A DNA stretch of 64,000 nucleotides from contig NZ_BMHE01000012.1 in assembly GCF_014640555.1 (NCBI RefSeq), positions 1 through 64,000 of the forward strand. Direction: 5' to 3'. The position numbers were made by a program, and so were the translations under genes. Positions 24,345 to 33,827 of the stretch are shown here, piece after piece (position 1 is the first letter of the stretch; every line of letters starts with the position of its first letter). The stretch comes from Paenibacillus marchantiophytorum. Its GTDB lineage: Bacteria; Bacillota; Bacilli; Paenibacillales; NBRC-103111. The notes under the pieces were generated by a model that was not told the DNA's origin, made no database searches, and saw only the letters and a list, made by a program, of their open reading frames with translations.

Positions 24345-24745
24345 AACCGACCTCCAGCATAGGAAGGAACGGGATCTGTCTCAGCCGGCACGATTTGGAC
24401 CCTCGCATGCTCGGATGCCAGCTGCTCATATGCCTGCAGAAGCCCTTTCTTTCCCAGGGATGCGGCTTAATGAGGATTTCCGCATGCGGATTTAAGCTCA
24501 GTGCCATGCCAATCGCCTGATTGATAAGCGCAGCATATCGTATAGAGGTAGGCTGCAATAACAGAGGTTGTTTGCTCATTCGAGTTATCATCCATCAACA
24601 GCAGCTCAAAGTCCTCATGCGTCTGATTCAGGACACCTTGAATGGCCCCTCCCACAAACCCGGGTTTATTATAGCTTGTCATAATCACGGATAACGGTCG
24701 CTTAACAGGCCAAGCTGGCCTTGACTGACAATTTAAGATATTCAT
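24330..24745 (-). pseudogene. Decayed glycosyltransferase (GT2 N terminus joined to a second fragment)
   Basis: The first frame gives a clear GT-A start, PLSVIMTSYNKPGFVGGAIQ, continuing to LLMDDNSNEQTTSVIAAY, then loses similarity. A second frame carries SIRYAALINQAIGMA, a later part of the same family, so about 20-25 residues are missing and the frame has shifted. It then runs into ILIKPHPWERKG. A third frame continues KKGLLQAYEQLASEHARVQI, typical of glycan/teichoic polymerase-type proteins. It is therefore a fusion of two decayed genes. The last bases overlap the TGA array region of the next gene. Confidence 0.7.
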
Positions 24746-24784
24746 GCCCGAATCTTTTTGCTACAGAGATACTAGTCTGGATAG

Positions 24785-24813
24785 TTGGGTTTGCCTCCAT
24801 TTAATGCTACAAT
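24785..24813 (+). promoter_or_regulatory. Promoter of the flavoprotein gene
   Basis: TTGGGT and TACAAT are separated by 17 bp, about 28 bp before the translation start, with AAAGGAG as ribosome binding site. Confidence 0.55.
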
Positions 24814-24840
24814 TTGCAAAAAGGTATAAAGGAGTTTTGT

Positions 24841-26124
24841 ATGATTTATGATGTAACCGTAATCGGCGGGGGTTCCGCTGGATTGATGGCCAGTATCGCA
24901 GCCAGCCGTGGCGGCGCCAAGGTTCTGCTTGTGGATAAAGGGGATAAACTCGGGCGTAAACTCGGGATTTCCGGTGGTGGCCGGTGCAATGTCACGAACA
25001 ACAAAGACATGGATGAACTGATCAAGCATATTCCGGGCAATGGCCGCTTTCTATATAGTGCATTCACCCATTTTGGGAATAAGGACATTATTGATTTCTT
25101 TGAGAATCTTGGCATACCCCTGAAGGAAGAGGACAACGGCCGAATGTTTCCCGTGAGCGACAAGGCCAAGACTGTCGTCGACGCGCTCATCGGCCAAGTG
25201 CGCAAGCAAGGCGTTGAGATCCGGACGAACAGTCCGGTCAAGAAGGTCCTGTACCAGGACGGCAGCGTCCAAGGCGTCCTGCTTCAGTCCGGCGAAACGA
25301 TGCACAGCCGCGCTGTCATCATCGCATCCGGCGGATGCTCGGTCCCGCACACCGGCTCCACGGGAGACGGTTACGCCTGGGCCGAGGCTGGTGGGCACAC
25401 CATCACGCCGCTGTTCCCGACCGAGGTGCCGTTAACCTCGAAAGAGGCCTTTATCCGCAGCCGCGAGCTGCAGGGGCTGTCGCTGCGGGATGTGAGCCTG
25501 TCCGTGTGGAACGCCAAAGGCAAGTCCATAATTTCCCATCGAGGGGACATGCTGTTCACCCACTTCGGCCTGTCCGGTCCTATTGCGCTGCGCTGCAGCC
25601 AGTTCGTCGTCAAAGAGCTCAACAAATCGGAGCGCAAAGAAGTCCTCCTTACCGTGGATCTCTTTCCGGATCAAAGCACGGACGACGTGTATAACCACAG
25701 CATGGCTCTTGCCAAGGCCGATGCCAAAAAGGCAATCAAGAATGTGCTCAAAAGCCTTCTATCCGAGCGTCTGGTCCCAATTTTGCTGGATAAATCCGGC
25801 CTCGACGAGCAATTAACTTACGACAACATCCCTAAACAGAAATGGCTGGAGCTCTGCAAGCTCATGAAAGCCTTCCCCGTCATCATCAAAGGGACACTTT
25901 CGCTGGAAGAAGCTTTCGTCACAGGCGGCGGCGTCCAACTGAAAGAAATCGATCCGAGCACCCTGCAATCCAAGCTCGTGAACGGGCTGTATTTCTGTGG
26001 TGAGATTCTAGATATCCATGGATATACGGGCGGTTATAACATTACCGCGGCTTTCTCTACAGGGTTTATGGCTGGTAAACATGCTGCTGATTTCTCGCTG
26101 AACAGCCATTTTCTCCAAAATTAG
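24841..26124 (+). CDS. HI0933/BaiN/YhiN-family flavoprotein
   Basis: The 427-residue protein begins [20 protein letters not shown], an FAD-binding Rossmann motif, followed by [20 protein letters not shown], the family hallmark, and ends with [20 protein letters not shown] and a final AFSTGFMAG. The ATG at 24841 has AAAGGAG upstream; a 9-codon longer frame does not. Members are annotated as BaiN-type NAD(P)/FAD oxidoreductases, and most have no proven substrate. It has its own promoter and a strong terminator, so it is a single-gene unit. Confidence 0.9.
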   Translation: MIYDVTVIGGGSAGLMASIAASRGGAKVLLVDKGDKLGRKLGISGGGRCNVTNNKDMDELIKHIPGNGRFLYSAFTHFGNKDIIDFFENLGIPLKEEDNGRMFPVSDKAKTVVDALIGQVRKQGVEIRTNSPVKKVLYQDGSVQGVLLQSGETMHSRAVIIASGGCSVPHTGSTGDGYAWAEAGGHTITPLFPTEVPLTSKEAFIRSRELQGLSLRDVSLSVWNAKGKSIISHRGDMLFTHFGLSGPIALRCSQFVVKELNKSERKEVLLTVDLFPDQSTDDVYNHSMALAKADAKKAIKNVLKSLLSERLVPILLDKSGLDEQLTYDNIPKQKWLELCKLMKAFPVIIKGTLSLEEAFVTGGGVQLKEIDPSTLQSKLVNGLYFCGEILDIHGYTGGYNITAAFSTGFMAGKHAADFSLNSHFLQN

Positions 26125-26156
26125 CGGGAGGCATTCCTGTTAGACATCAGACAAAT

Positions 26157-26202
26157 AAAGAGGGTGCTCTTTCGGTTTTTCAACCGAGAGAGCACCCTCT
26201 TT
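26157..26202. terminator. Bidirectional terminator
   Basis: AAAGAGGGTGCTCT and AGAGCACCCTCTTT arms enclose an inner CGGTTTTTCAACCG hairpin between convergent genes. Confidence 0.85.
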
Positions 26203-26210
26203 ATTACCAC

Positions 26211-27338
26211 TTAAGCTGTAGCCAGCTCAAGATCATCTTCCTCGTCGCGGTCAAATGCGGCGCGATCGAATTCACCTTCGGATTCTGCCACAAGCAGAGC
26301 CGTTACGGTTGTTCCTGTTGCGTTAACAGCTGTACGACCCATGTCGATCAGCGCCTCAACGCCAAGCACAAGACCCATACCTTCCAGCGGCAAGCCTAAT
26401 GCTGTAAGCACGACAGTCGTCGAGATTGCAGCAGGACCTGGGACACCAGCCACACCGATGGAAGAAATCACGCTTACTAGAATAAGCAAGGCATATTCAG
26501 ACACGCTAAGCGGTAAATTGTAAACCTTCGCGACGAATATCGCTACAACTGCCGGCCATACACCGCCACAGCCATTGAAGTTCATCGTTGCGCCAAGCGG
26601 GGCAACGAAGCTTGCAATACGGGGAGATACGCGCAGACGTTTCGTGATGACTTCCAAGTTCACAGGCAATGTTGCATAGCTGCTGCGTGTTGTAAAGGCA
26701 ACTGCGATTGTCGGATAGGCCTTTCTGAAGAACTTGATTGGATTAACCTTGGCCACAAGAAGAACCAACCCGCCGAAGATCAACACGAAGTGAATGATCA
26801 AGGCTACGTAAGACGTAAGGATGATTTTAGCCAGAGGAGCAAGTGTATCCAGACCATATTTAGCCGCCATAGCCGCGATTAATGCGTAAACACCATAAGG
26901 TGTAAGACGGATTACGTACTTAACTACTTGATGAATAACAGCCGTAGCTGATGTGATAAACGCTTTAATAGGCGCTACCGTTTCTGGCTTTTTGGAACCT
27001 ACATGCACGATAGCCACTGCTACGAAAATCGCGAAAATCAAAACAGGCACAACTTTCCCCGTGGCCATATCGTTAATCGGATTGGATGGTACCAGATCGA
27101 GAATAACCTGTGAGAACGTAGGAATTTCTCTTGCTTTGAAATCTTTCGGTACCGCTTGTGCAATGCCGTTACCGGGGTCAAATGCCAGAGCAACCAACAG
27201 CCCGATTAATGCGGCAATCCCTGTTGTGAGCAAGAACCAACCAATCGTTTTGAGTCCCAACTTGCGAAGCTGACCCAGACTTGAGAGCGATGAAATACTG
27301 TTAATAACAAGAATGAGGACTAGAGGCATAACCAGCAT
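26211..27338 (-). CDS. Dicarboxylate/amino acid:cation symporter, N-terminally truncated
   Basis: The 375-residue frame belongs to the DAACS (GltP/TcyP/DctA) family: MLVMPLVLILVINSISSL, RLTPYGVYALIAAMAAKYG, the serine-rich re-entrant loop TTRSSYATLPVNLEVI, the GATMNFNGCGG motif and NATGTTVTALLVAE near the end. The family's first membrane helix and the beginning of the second (about 50-60 residues) are absent. Upstream, an in-frame stop lies seven codons before the first Met (TGA, then GKGRLFAYK), and no ribosome binding site is visible. It is probably a pseudogene or non-functional. Confidence 0.75.
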   Translation of the reverse strand: MLVMPLVLILVINSISSLSSLGQLRKLGLKTIGWFLLTTGIAALIGLLVALAFDPGNGIAQAVPKDFKAREIPTFSQVILDLVPSNPINDMATGKVVPVLIFAIFVAVAIVHVGSKKPETVAPIKAFITSATAVIHQVVKYVIRLTPYGVYALIAAMAAKYGLDTLAPLAKIILTSYVALIIHFVLIFGGLVLLVAKVNPIKFFRKAYPTIAVAFTTRSSYATLPVNLEVITKRLRVSPRIASFVAPLGATMNFNGCGGVWPAVVAIFVAKVYNLPLSVSEYALLILVSVISSIGVAGVPGPAAISTTVVLTALGLPLEGMGLVLGVEALIDMGRTAVNATGTTVTALLVAESEGEFDRAAFDRDEEDDLELATA

Positions 27339-27879
27339 TTTGTATGCGAAAAGCCGTCCCTTCCCTCAGCAAGCCATCCCTTAGAATTGCGGGCCAATGC
27401 TGGGAAAATGAGACAAGGCACTTGAGGAGTCAGTGCTGATAAAAGTTACGTTTTCTGTGGTATCTACAATAATAAGGCAGGGTTCTAGGGAGAGCCACAG
27501 ATTATGATTCGACCAGTTGCATGGTTTGATTTTGCCAATCGGGTTTGAATATTCGTTGTTTCTTGCTTCACTTCCAGCGGATTGACCCGGCTCGATCACT
27601 AAATGATCGTCCATAACTTTGTAATAAAGATCCGCTTTTTGGCGAAAACCGCGCCAAAGGGTGCTTCCGCGGAACTCTGTCCCTCTATTTCGCTGTTTCG
27701 ACTCCGCCAGGTGGCACCAAACCATAACAGGCCGCCCCACAACGTGGGCGGCCTCCGAAAGCCTCCTGCTGCACGCAGGGAGGCCACTGCACTACGTTAG
27801 CGCTGTCGAGCCGCGCCAACCTTCAACTTCCGCCGCCGCCTCGTAGCCGAGGCAGCCAGCGGGCTGCGCCAGCCCCATT
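27339..27879. other. Non-coding debris region with GC-rich hairpin
   Basis: No recognisable gene is seen. A frame on the minus strand (27381-27740) stays open but has no known motif or good start signal. A GC-rich hairpin (AGGCCGCCC against GGGCGGCCT) lies near 27728-27757. The fragment CTTCCGCGGAACTCTGTCCC resembles the degenerate AGTTCCC repeat cores elsewhere in the window. The region is the likely site of the deletion that removed the symporter's start. Confidence 0.5.
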
Positions 27880-28296
27880 TCATATCCGGATGCCCGGACT
27901 GAAATGGTTGTAGTCGTCGGAGGACGGGTCGAACGCCGCCTCTTCCTCACTTGGCACCGCGTCGCTATCCAGCGGTACCTGCGCCTGTGCGTAGCTGTCA
28001 GGCCAATCCTCATTCACGGTGTGAGCCGGGATGCGGATTGAGCCCTCCAGATCGTACGCCATGGCGAACGTCGCCTGCTCTGCCTGCGCCTGCTGCCGCT
28101 CCGCGAGCCGACCACCGTGCGATTGCGCGATTTCTAGCGCAGACGTGATTTCCTGATCGTCCAGATGGATATGCAGGGTAGCCCGCTCTCCATCAAGCAG
28201 CTCCGGCTTGTAGCCGAGCTCTTCCAGTGTATCCAGCGCAAGCAGCGCATCACGTTCTTTATCAAATTCAAAAAAAATAGGAACAAAGTTATTCAT
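27880..28296 (-). CDS. Unrecognised acidic protein
   Basis: The 138-residue protein begins MNNFVPIFFEFDKERDALLA, with an alpha/beta-looking first half (DALLALDTLEELGYKPELLD, then TLHIHLDDQEITSALEIAQS), suggesting a ferredoxin-like or ACT-like fold, and an acidic, disordered tail (SEEEAAFDPSSDDYNHFSPG). AAAGGATG precedes the start. G+C is higher than in its neighbours. No family could be named; conservation in related genomes would decide whether it is real, though the codon pattern looks coding. Confidence 0.6.
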   Translation of the reverse strand: MNNFVPIFFEFDKERDALLALDTLEELGYKPELLDGERATLHIHLDDQEITSALEIAQSHGGRLAERQQAQAEQATFAMAYDLEGSIRIPAHTVNEDWPDSYAQAQVPLDSDAVPSEEEAAFDPSSDDYNHFSPGIRI

Positions 28297-28372
28297 CGCC
28301 CAGCATCCTTTCTTCCTCCGTAGGGAAAGTCTGCCATTAGCTTTTGCAAAATGTTCCTAGCCTATTCGTGAT

Positions 28373-29272
28373 CTATGCCCCTCTTATTCCTGCCTGCACG
28401 ATCTTGAGCAGCTCTTCATGATATTCCTCTACAGCAGCTACTACATATCTGCCTTCTCCAACGTGAATCCCCTCCGCTGGTTCGCAGTGAGCGCTTCCCC
28501 CGCCACCCAGCAGCGAGATGGGATGACCTGAGAAATCCGTCACTTTCACGCCGGCCTCTTGCGCCAGCAGCATGCCTGCGTACAGATCCTCACCTTCAGA
28601 ATTGTACAGCACAATGCCGTGCAAATCTCCGCGCGCCAGCATCGCCCAAGTCAGCGATGGGGCCCACATGCGCAGCACTCTTTTCAGCGAATGTTCCAGA
28701 TGATGTCTGAGCCCTAACGCTGTAGCGTCATTCTTCCCCACCCCATGACCCTGAATCCAAGAGATGGTCGATTTGGCAAGGGCACCTTGCGGCTTCGCTT
28801 CTAATTGAATCCCTTCCTGCCAGGCGCCTTCCTTATGGGAGGCTACGTAACTAAGCCCCATCACGGAATCATGGACGACCCCTAGCACAATCAGTCCTTG
28901 GTAGCTCAGTGAAATAGAAACACCATAAAGAGGGATCCCCAGAGCAAAATTATTCGTTCCATCCAGCGGATCTACATGCCATACCCAATCGCTCGCAACC
29001 CCGCCTTCGCCTGCTTCTTCACTATAAATACGATGACTGGGAAAGGCAGCCAAAATCTCGTCTACAATTAAACGATCTGCCTGAATATCTACTTCCGTAA
29101 CCAAATCACCCCGCTCGTCCTTGTGCACGGCGTTCATTGTACTTCCGAAGCGCTCTTTGGCAAGTGCGCCTGCTTTCCGAGCAGCCTCTCGTGCAACTTC
29201 TTTGGCTAAAGTCTTCTCATTCCGTTCCAATTGCTCAGCCCCTTTGTGCCATCTAGTACTCCACTCTCTCAT
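28373..29272 (-). CDS. Inositol monophosphatase family protein (SuhB/CysQ-like)
   Basis: The 299-residue protein has the family's metal-binding signature DPLDGTNNFALGIP (cf. DPxDGTxNF), an upstream EEAGEGG segment matching the first metal site, and EGEDLYAGMLLAQEAGVKVT with FSGHPI near the end, matching the WDxAAG/AGG region. The DLYAG motif departs from the usual WDxxA. Activity as an inositol- or nucleotide-phosphate phosphatase is inferred. The start is uncertain: a helical N-terminal stretch (EQLERNEKTLAKEVAREAAR) is longer than in most members. Confidence 0.83.
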   Translation of the reverse strand: MREWSTRWHKGAEQLERNEKTLAKEVAREAARKAGALAKERFGSTMNAVHKDERGDLVTEVDIQADRLIVDEILAAFPSHRIYSEEAGEGGVASDWVWHVDPLDGTNNFALGIPLYGVSISLSYQGLIVLGVVHDSVMGLSYVASHKEGAWQEGIQLEAKPQGALAKSTISWIQGHGVGKNDATALGLRHHLEHSLKRVLRMWAPSLTWAMLARGDLHGIVLYNSEGEDLYAGMLLAQEAGVKVTDFSGHPISLLGGGGSAHCEPAEGIHVGEGRYVVAAVEEYHEELLKIVQAGIRGA

Positions 29273-29320
29273 ATTACCATATGTTTCCTACGAAAGTTGT
29301 TGGTTAAGAGGACGGTTAGA

Positions 29321-29350
29321 TTGACAAGCTGCCTATTCATAAGTGATAAT
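29321..29350 (+). promoter_or_regulatory. Promoter of the aldolase-like gene
   Basis: A consensus TTGACA and GATAAT are separated by 18 bp, about 49 bp upstream of the start codon. Confidence 0.6.
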
Positions 29351-29398
29351 ATAGCAAAATCTTACGCGACATAAGCTGTCGAAAGGGGCAATACGAGC

Positions 29399-30364
29399 AT
29401 GGGTAAGCAACATCAACACAAGATATTGGATTGTACGATTCGGGACGGCGGTTTGGTAAACGATTGGGATTTTAGCGTGGAATTTGTCCAAGACATGTAT
29501 CGCGGGTTAAGTGCAGCCGGCGTAGAATATATGGAAATTGGTTACAAAAACTCGGAAAAATTGCTGAAAGGCGGAGCTTCCGGTCCGTGGAGATTCTTAA
29601 ATGAAAACTTCTTGCGTGATGTCATTACCAAAAAAACGGATACGAAACTATCTGCTCTCGTAGATATCGGCCGTGTTGATGAGAAGGACATTCTGCCTCG
29701 TGAAGACAGCTTGCTTGACCTGATCCGCGTTGCTTGTTACATCAAAGATGTAGATAAAGGCCTTGAGCTTGTCCAAAAATTCAATGACATGGGCTACGAA
29801 ACGTCCTTGAACATCATGGCGCTTTCGCACGTAATGGAAAACGAGCTTGTTGAAGCTTTCGAAGAAATTAACAAAAGTCCAGTTGACGTTGTCTACATCG
29901 TAGATTCTTACGGCAGCATGGATCACAAAGATATCGATTACTTGGTTACGAAGTTCCAACGTTTGCTGCCAGAGAAAGAGCTTGGCTTGCATATGCACAA
30001 CAATATGCAGCTTGCTTTCGCTAACACGATTGCCGGCGCTGCCAAAGGCGTATCCTTCCTTGACTCCTCCGTATACGGAATGGGCCGTGCTGCTGGAAAC
30101 TGTACGACTGAGCTGCTGCTCAGCTACCTCAAAGGCGCACGTTACGACATTCGTCCAGTTCTTGAAATTATCGAGAAACATATGATTACGATGCGTCAAA
30201 AATGGGATTGGGGCTACCTCATTCCTTACATGATCGTTGGTGCGCTTGATGAGCATCCACGTACGGCAATGGCGTTATTGAATTCCAACGAAAGAAATAA
30301 CTTTGTAGATTTCTACGATCGTTTGACTTCCGTGGAAACAGCTCCTGCTATTCACAAAGACTAA
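29399..30364 (+). CDS. DRE-TIM-type aldolase-domain protein
   Basis: The 321-residue protein begins KILDCTIRDGGLVNDWDFSV, the RDGG form of the metal-binding DRE/RD motif of HMG-CoA-lyase-like TIM barrels, and continues with GVEYMEIGYKNSEKLL, a YIVDSYGSMDHKDI strand and LGLHMHNNMQLAFANT with the HMHNN histidines. It looks like a 4-hydroxy-2-oxovalerate aldolase-like enzyme without the longer C-terminal domain. The substrate cannot be deduced. It is a single-gene unit between its own promoter and terminator. Confidence 0.83.
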   Translation: MGKQHQHKILDCTIRDGGLVNDWDFSVEFVQDMYRGLSAAGVEYMEIGYKNSEKLLKGGASGPWRFLNENFLRDVITKKTDTKLSALVDIGRVDEKDILPREDSLLDLIRVACYIKDVDKGLELVQKFNDMGYETSLNIMALSHVMENELVEAFEEINKSPVDVVYIVDSYGSMDHKDIDYLVTKFQRLLPEKELGLHMHNNMQLAFANTIAGAAKGVSFLDSSVYGMGRAAGNCTTELLLSYLKGARYDIRPVLEIIEKHMITMRQKWDWGYLIPYMIVGALDEHPRTAMALLNSNERNNFVDFYDRLTSVETAPAIHKD

Positions 30365-30385
30365 GCCTTTCCTTATTTGCACATT

Positions 30386-30429
30386 AAAACCCCTTGCGGT
30401 CCACACGACGTGGATTCGCAAGGGGTTTT
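30386..30429. terminator. Bidirectional terminator
   Basis: AAAACCCCTTGC and GCAAGGGGTTTT arms with an inner CCAC/GTGG hairpin lie between convergent genes. Confidence 0.85.
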
Positions 30430-30432
30430 CTG

Positions 30433-30756
30433 TTATTTAAGCAATTTAGCTGAAACCACATAATCCTCGGCATACGCCCGATCAATGAGAAAGATGAACT
30501 CCTCTTCGTCCCGTCGGGACACGTTTCTTTTGCGAAACACCTCGATATATTCACTTTCAATAAGCTCTGTACAGTCTTCATCGGCATAAATCAATCCATC
30601 CTCCAAGCGCTTAAGCGCTTCGACCATCACCTCACGCGACTTGAGACTACCTTGAATTTCAACATAGACCTTACCGGTAGCATCATGATCTTGGAGGATA
30701 ATGGCTACCTTTTGATTCGCTTTAATACGCACCTTCTTTTTCGGAGATATACTCAT
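30433..30756 (-). CDS. Unrecognised small basic protein
   Basis: The 107-residue protein starts MSISPKKKVRIKANQKVAII, with a beta-rich first half (KVAIILQDHDATGKVYVEIQG) and a helical second half (REVMVEALKRLEDGLIYADE, then IDRAYAEDYVVSAKLLK). The ATG has AAGGAG 8 bp upstream and a strong terminator follows, so it is likely a real gene. No domain family could be named. It is monocistronic, between an aldolase-like gene and a two-component system. Confidence 0.65.
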   Translation of the reverse strand: MSISPKKKVRIKANQKVAIILQDHDATGKVYVEIQGSLKSREVMVEALKRLEDGLIYADEDCTELIESEYIEVFRKRNVSRRDEEEFIFLIDRAYAEDYVVSAKLLK

Positions 30757-30948
30757 TTGTCCTACTCCTTCATTTTATCTTCTTTGTTTTATTTTATGTC
30801 GCTAAGGACGAACGCGGACTAGGCATATGAACGCTACCTGTTATTTAGGAGAAAAATACATAGGTGATCTTAGGCAAGGAAGGATATTTCTGCTCCGTTC
30901 TGAAAATAGTATGGTAAAACAGCACGCCAGGAGTGACATCTACCCACT

Positions 30949-31713
30949 ATGAGCCGCATATTGCTGATTGAAGATGAAGAACGCATCGCCCGTGTCCTCC
31001 AACTGGAACTGGAGCATGAAGGATATGAAGTCCACACGAGATCGGATGGACGTTCCGGCCTGACTGCGGCATTGAATGAATCTGATTGGGAACTTATCCT
31101 GCTCGACGTCATGCTGCCAGAGCTCAGCGGCTTGGAAGTTCTGCGCCGCATCCGGCAAGTGAATCCAACGCTGCCGATCATTCTGTTAACGGCGCGCGAC
31201 GCCGTGCCTGATCGCGTAAGCGGTCTGGATCAAGGGGCGAATGACTATGTGACGAAGCCTTTCGCCACCATTGAGCTGCTGGCGCGTATCCGCAGCTTGC
31301 TTAGACAGCGAAGCCTGCAGGATCAACCGCCGGAACAGCCCCATTTGTTGAAAGTAGATGACCTGACCATGGATTTAAAAAGTCGGGCTGTCGCCCGCGA
31401 GGGTGTGCCGATTGAGCTGACGCCAACGGAGTTTGATCTTCTGCGCTTTTTGATTCAACATCAAGACGAAGTGATGACGCGGGAGCAAATCATTTCGGAG
31501 GTATGGGGCTATGATTTCGTAGGGGATACGAATGTCGTGGATGTCTATATCCGTTATCTGCGGCAGAAGGTGGACAAGTCCTTCTCCTCCAAGCTGATTC
31601 AGACGATACGAGGCGTTGGGTATTTGCTGCGATACGAGCCTTCCGCCACAGACAAAGATGCCGATGACAGCACTGGTGCCTCTCTCCCCAAAGACGAGCC
31701 CAAACCCTCATGA
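30949..31713 (+). CDS. OmpR-family response regulator
   Basis: The 254-residue regulator has receiver residues ED8-9 (IEDE), D53, T81 and K103 and a winged-helix domain (LTPTEFDLLRFLIQHQDEVM, ending IQTIRGVGYLLRYE), plus a polar tail of 20 residues. It overlaps the kinase start by 4 bp. It resembles the ArlR/CssR/YclJ group but cannot be assigned to one. Confidence 0.92.
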   Translation: MSRILLIEDEERIARVLQLELEHEGYEVHTRSDGRSGLTAALNESDWELILLDVMLPELSGLEVLRRIRQVNPTLPIILLTARDAVPDRVSGLDQGANDYVTKPFATIELLARIRSLLRQRSLQDQPPEQPHLLKVDDLTMDLKSRAVAREGVPIELTPTEFDLLRFLIQHQDEVMTREQIISEVWGYDFVGDTNVVDVYIRYLRQKVDKSFSSKLIQTIRGVGYLLRYEPSATDKDADDSTGASLPKDEPKPS

Positions 31714-33077
31714 GCCTGAAACTGAAAATCACATTGTGGGTTAGCGCGGGACTTATGCTGATCCTCTTCTTCAGCTTTACATTCGTTTACTACATGTTCA
31801 TCCGGGTTACCACCAAGGGCGAGCTAGATTTGTTAAAAGAGAAAGCACAAACGCTGCTGCTCAAAGATTTGCCCAACCACCCGGAGTATTGGCAAGACAA
31901 TTCCCAAATGGATGAACTGCTGATTCCCCAAGAAGTGCTGAGATACATTGCTCCAGACTCTAAAGTCATTCATGAAATTTATTCGGATACGAAGCTGTTG
32001 CGCTATGCAGGAGGTTATGTCAACAAAGAAACGGTCACCCTAAAGACGGATACCGATGGGATTTTCATCTTTATCAGGATGCCGGTTTACAAAGAAGGGC
32101 ATCAGGTCGCCACTTTAGAAATTGGACGAAGCTTGCGAAGGCTGGGCGAGTACTCGAATATGCTCATCTCTATTCTACTTTTAACGTCCACAGGGGCATT
32201 GATTCTAGCTCTTGTTGGCGGCTATTTCTATACGAATGTGCTTTTTCGCCCGCTTCAGCAGCTTGTCAGCACGATGCAGAACATCGAGAAAAGCGGCTCC
32301 TTCCGGCACATCGATTTGCCAGCCAAGAGGCCCAATGACGAATTGACGATGCTTGGCGCTACGTTCAACAGAATGATTGACCGCTTGAAAGATATGTTTC
32401 AGAAGCAGGAGCAATTCCTTGCTGACGCTTCTCACGAACTGCGCACGCCATTAACCATTATCGAAAGCTATGCCAGCTTGCTGCGCAGATGGGCGCTGCA
32501 AGATGATAAGCTGCGGGAGGAAGCGCTGGAAGCCATTATCTCTGAGTCCGCACAACTGAAACAGCTCACACAGAACCTCCTCTCTCTGACAGATACCGAA
32601 CGAGAAAACTGTGAACAAGGCCTTTCCTTCGATCTCCTGCCGATCGCGAGAAACACCGCGGCAGCGCTGCAAATGACTTCTGGCCGTGAGATTCGTGTAG
32701 CATGCCCTGCGGATCTGAATGAGCTTGCGATGACGGGAGATCCGTATAAAATCAAGCAATTGCTCGTCATTTTCATCGACAATGCCCTCAAATACAGTCA
32801 GGAGCAGGTTGAGCTGACTATCCGCTTGATGGAGAACCAGTGGGTCGAAATCAAGGTGATCGATCATGGCATTGGCATTGCAGAAAACGAGTTGCCTCAT
32901 CTGTTTGATCGCTTTTATCGAACCGACAAGGCAAGAAATCGCAAACAAGGCGGTGTTGGGCTCGGACTTGCCATCGCCCAGCATATTGTCCAGAAGCATG
33001 GCGGTCATGTTGAGCTTCAAAGCCGCTTGGGCGAAGGGACTACAGCCATTATTCAGCTGCCGAAGACTTGTCAATAG
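31710..33077 (+). CDS. Sensor histidine kinase paired with the regulator
   Basis: The 455-residue kinase has membrane segments at about 8-30 and 152-172, a short external sensor, HAMP, HisKA with H242 (FLADASHELRTP), an N box (QLLVIFIDNALKYSQEQ) and G boxes (VIDHGIGIAENELPHLFDRF, GGVGLGLAIAQ). It is translationally coupled to the regulator gene. The stimulus is unknown; the downstream NlpC/P60 hydrolase hints at a wall-related role but has its own ribosome binding site and a gap of 150 bp. Confidence 0.92.
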   Translation: MSLKLKITLWVSAGLMLILFFSFTFVYYMFIRVTTKGELDLLKEKAQTLLLKDLPNHPEYWQDNSQMDELLIPQEVLRYIAPDSKVIHEIYSDTKLLRYAGGYVNKETVTLKTDTDGIFIFIRMPVYKEGHQVATLEIGRSLRRLGEYSNMLISILLLTSTGALILALVGGYFYTNVLFRPLQQLVSTMQNIEKSGSFRHIDLPAKRPNDELTMLGATFNRMIDRLKDMFQKQEQFLADASHELRTPLTIIESYASLLRRWALQDDKLREEALEAIISESAQLKQLTQNLLSLTDTERENCEQGLSFDLLPIARNTAAALQMTSGREIRVACPADLNELAMTGDPYKIKQLLVIFIDNALKYSQEQVELTIRLMENQWVEIKVIDHGIGIAENELPHLFDRFYRTDKARNRKQGGVGLGLAIAQHIVQKHGGHVELQSRLGEGTTAIIQLPKTCQ

Positions 33078-33230
33078 AAAGATTATAATGGGATTATCAT
33101 CATTTTCTCAGAATCCCTGCCAATACCTGTGACAGCAAGGAAGCGAAGGTTGCAAGGTAAATATTAGGCGGTTTTTCATCTGCTATACTTGGGCTCAAGA
33201 ACGACAAGACATCCCAAGGAGGCAACCCAG

Positions 33231-33737
33231 ATGAAAAACCAACCAACATGGTACAAGAAATTAGTCATAACGGCTTTAACCGTTTCTATAGGACTCTCGG
33301 CAGGAATTGTAGGTGCTCCTCATCAAGCTGATGCAGCAACCGCTTCAATTACGGCAGCTTCTCGTGCAAGTCAGGTCATTTCCATCGGTAAAAACTACTT
33401 AGGACGACCTTATCAGTTCGGAGCCCAAGCAGGTCAAACCCGAACATTTGACTGCTCATCCTTCACACAATATGTATATAATCGGATTGGCGTGGACTTG
33501 CCTAGGAATTCCAAGCAGCAGTCCCATGCAGGCAGCTATGTGTCCAGAAGCAACCTGCGCACTGGCGATCTCGTGTTCTTCTCCATTCCAGGCAAGCCTG
33601 GCGTCATTAACCATGTCGCGATCTACATGGGCGGCGGCAACTTGCTGCACACGTATGGCGCGGGTGGCGTACGCATCACGAATATCAACAGTGGGACTTG
33701 GTCTTCCCGTTACATGACGGCACGCCGCGTGTTATAA
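33231..33737 (+). CDS. Secreted NlpC/P60 cell-wall endopeptidase
   Basis: The 168-residue protein has a signal peptide (about residues 1-36, ending HQADAATA) and one NlpC/P60 domain with the catalytic triad C75 (TFDCSSFTQYVY), H128 (INHVAIYMGGG) and H140 (NLLHTYGAGG). It cleaves D-Glu/meso-DAP-type bonds in peptidoglycan stem peptides in characterised relatives. It has no SH3 or LysM targeting domain. The start at 33231 has AGGAGG 7 bp upstream. It ends 50 bp before a terminator. Confidence 0.9.
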   Translation: MKNQPTWYKKLVITALTVSIGLSAGIVGAPHQADAATASITAASRASQVISIGKNYLGRPYQFGAQAGQTRTFDCSSFTQYVYNRIGVDLPRNSKQQSHAGSYVSRSNLRTGDLVFFSIPGKPGVINHVAIYMGGGNLLHTYGAGGVRITNINSGTWSSRYMTARRVL

Positions 33738-33787
33738 ATTCCCCCAACTAAGAGCCCCACAACCTAAGACAACAGCAAGAATGCATA

Positions 33788-33827
33788 TAAAAAATCCAGT
33801 GCCGCAGCAGCGGGTACTGGATTTTTT
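33788..33827 (+). terminator. Terminator of the NlpC/P60 gene
   Basis: AAATCCAGT and ACTGGATTT arms flank a GC-rich loop and end in six T. Confidence 0.8.

Noticed and set aside
27381..27740. Minus-strand frame of 119 codons in the debris region
   Set aside because: No recognisable motif or start signal and it spans repeat-like fragments; kept only as part of the non-coding region.
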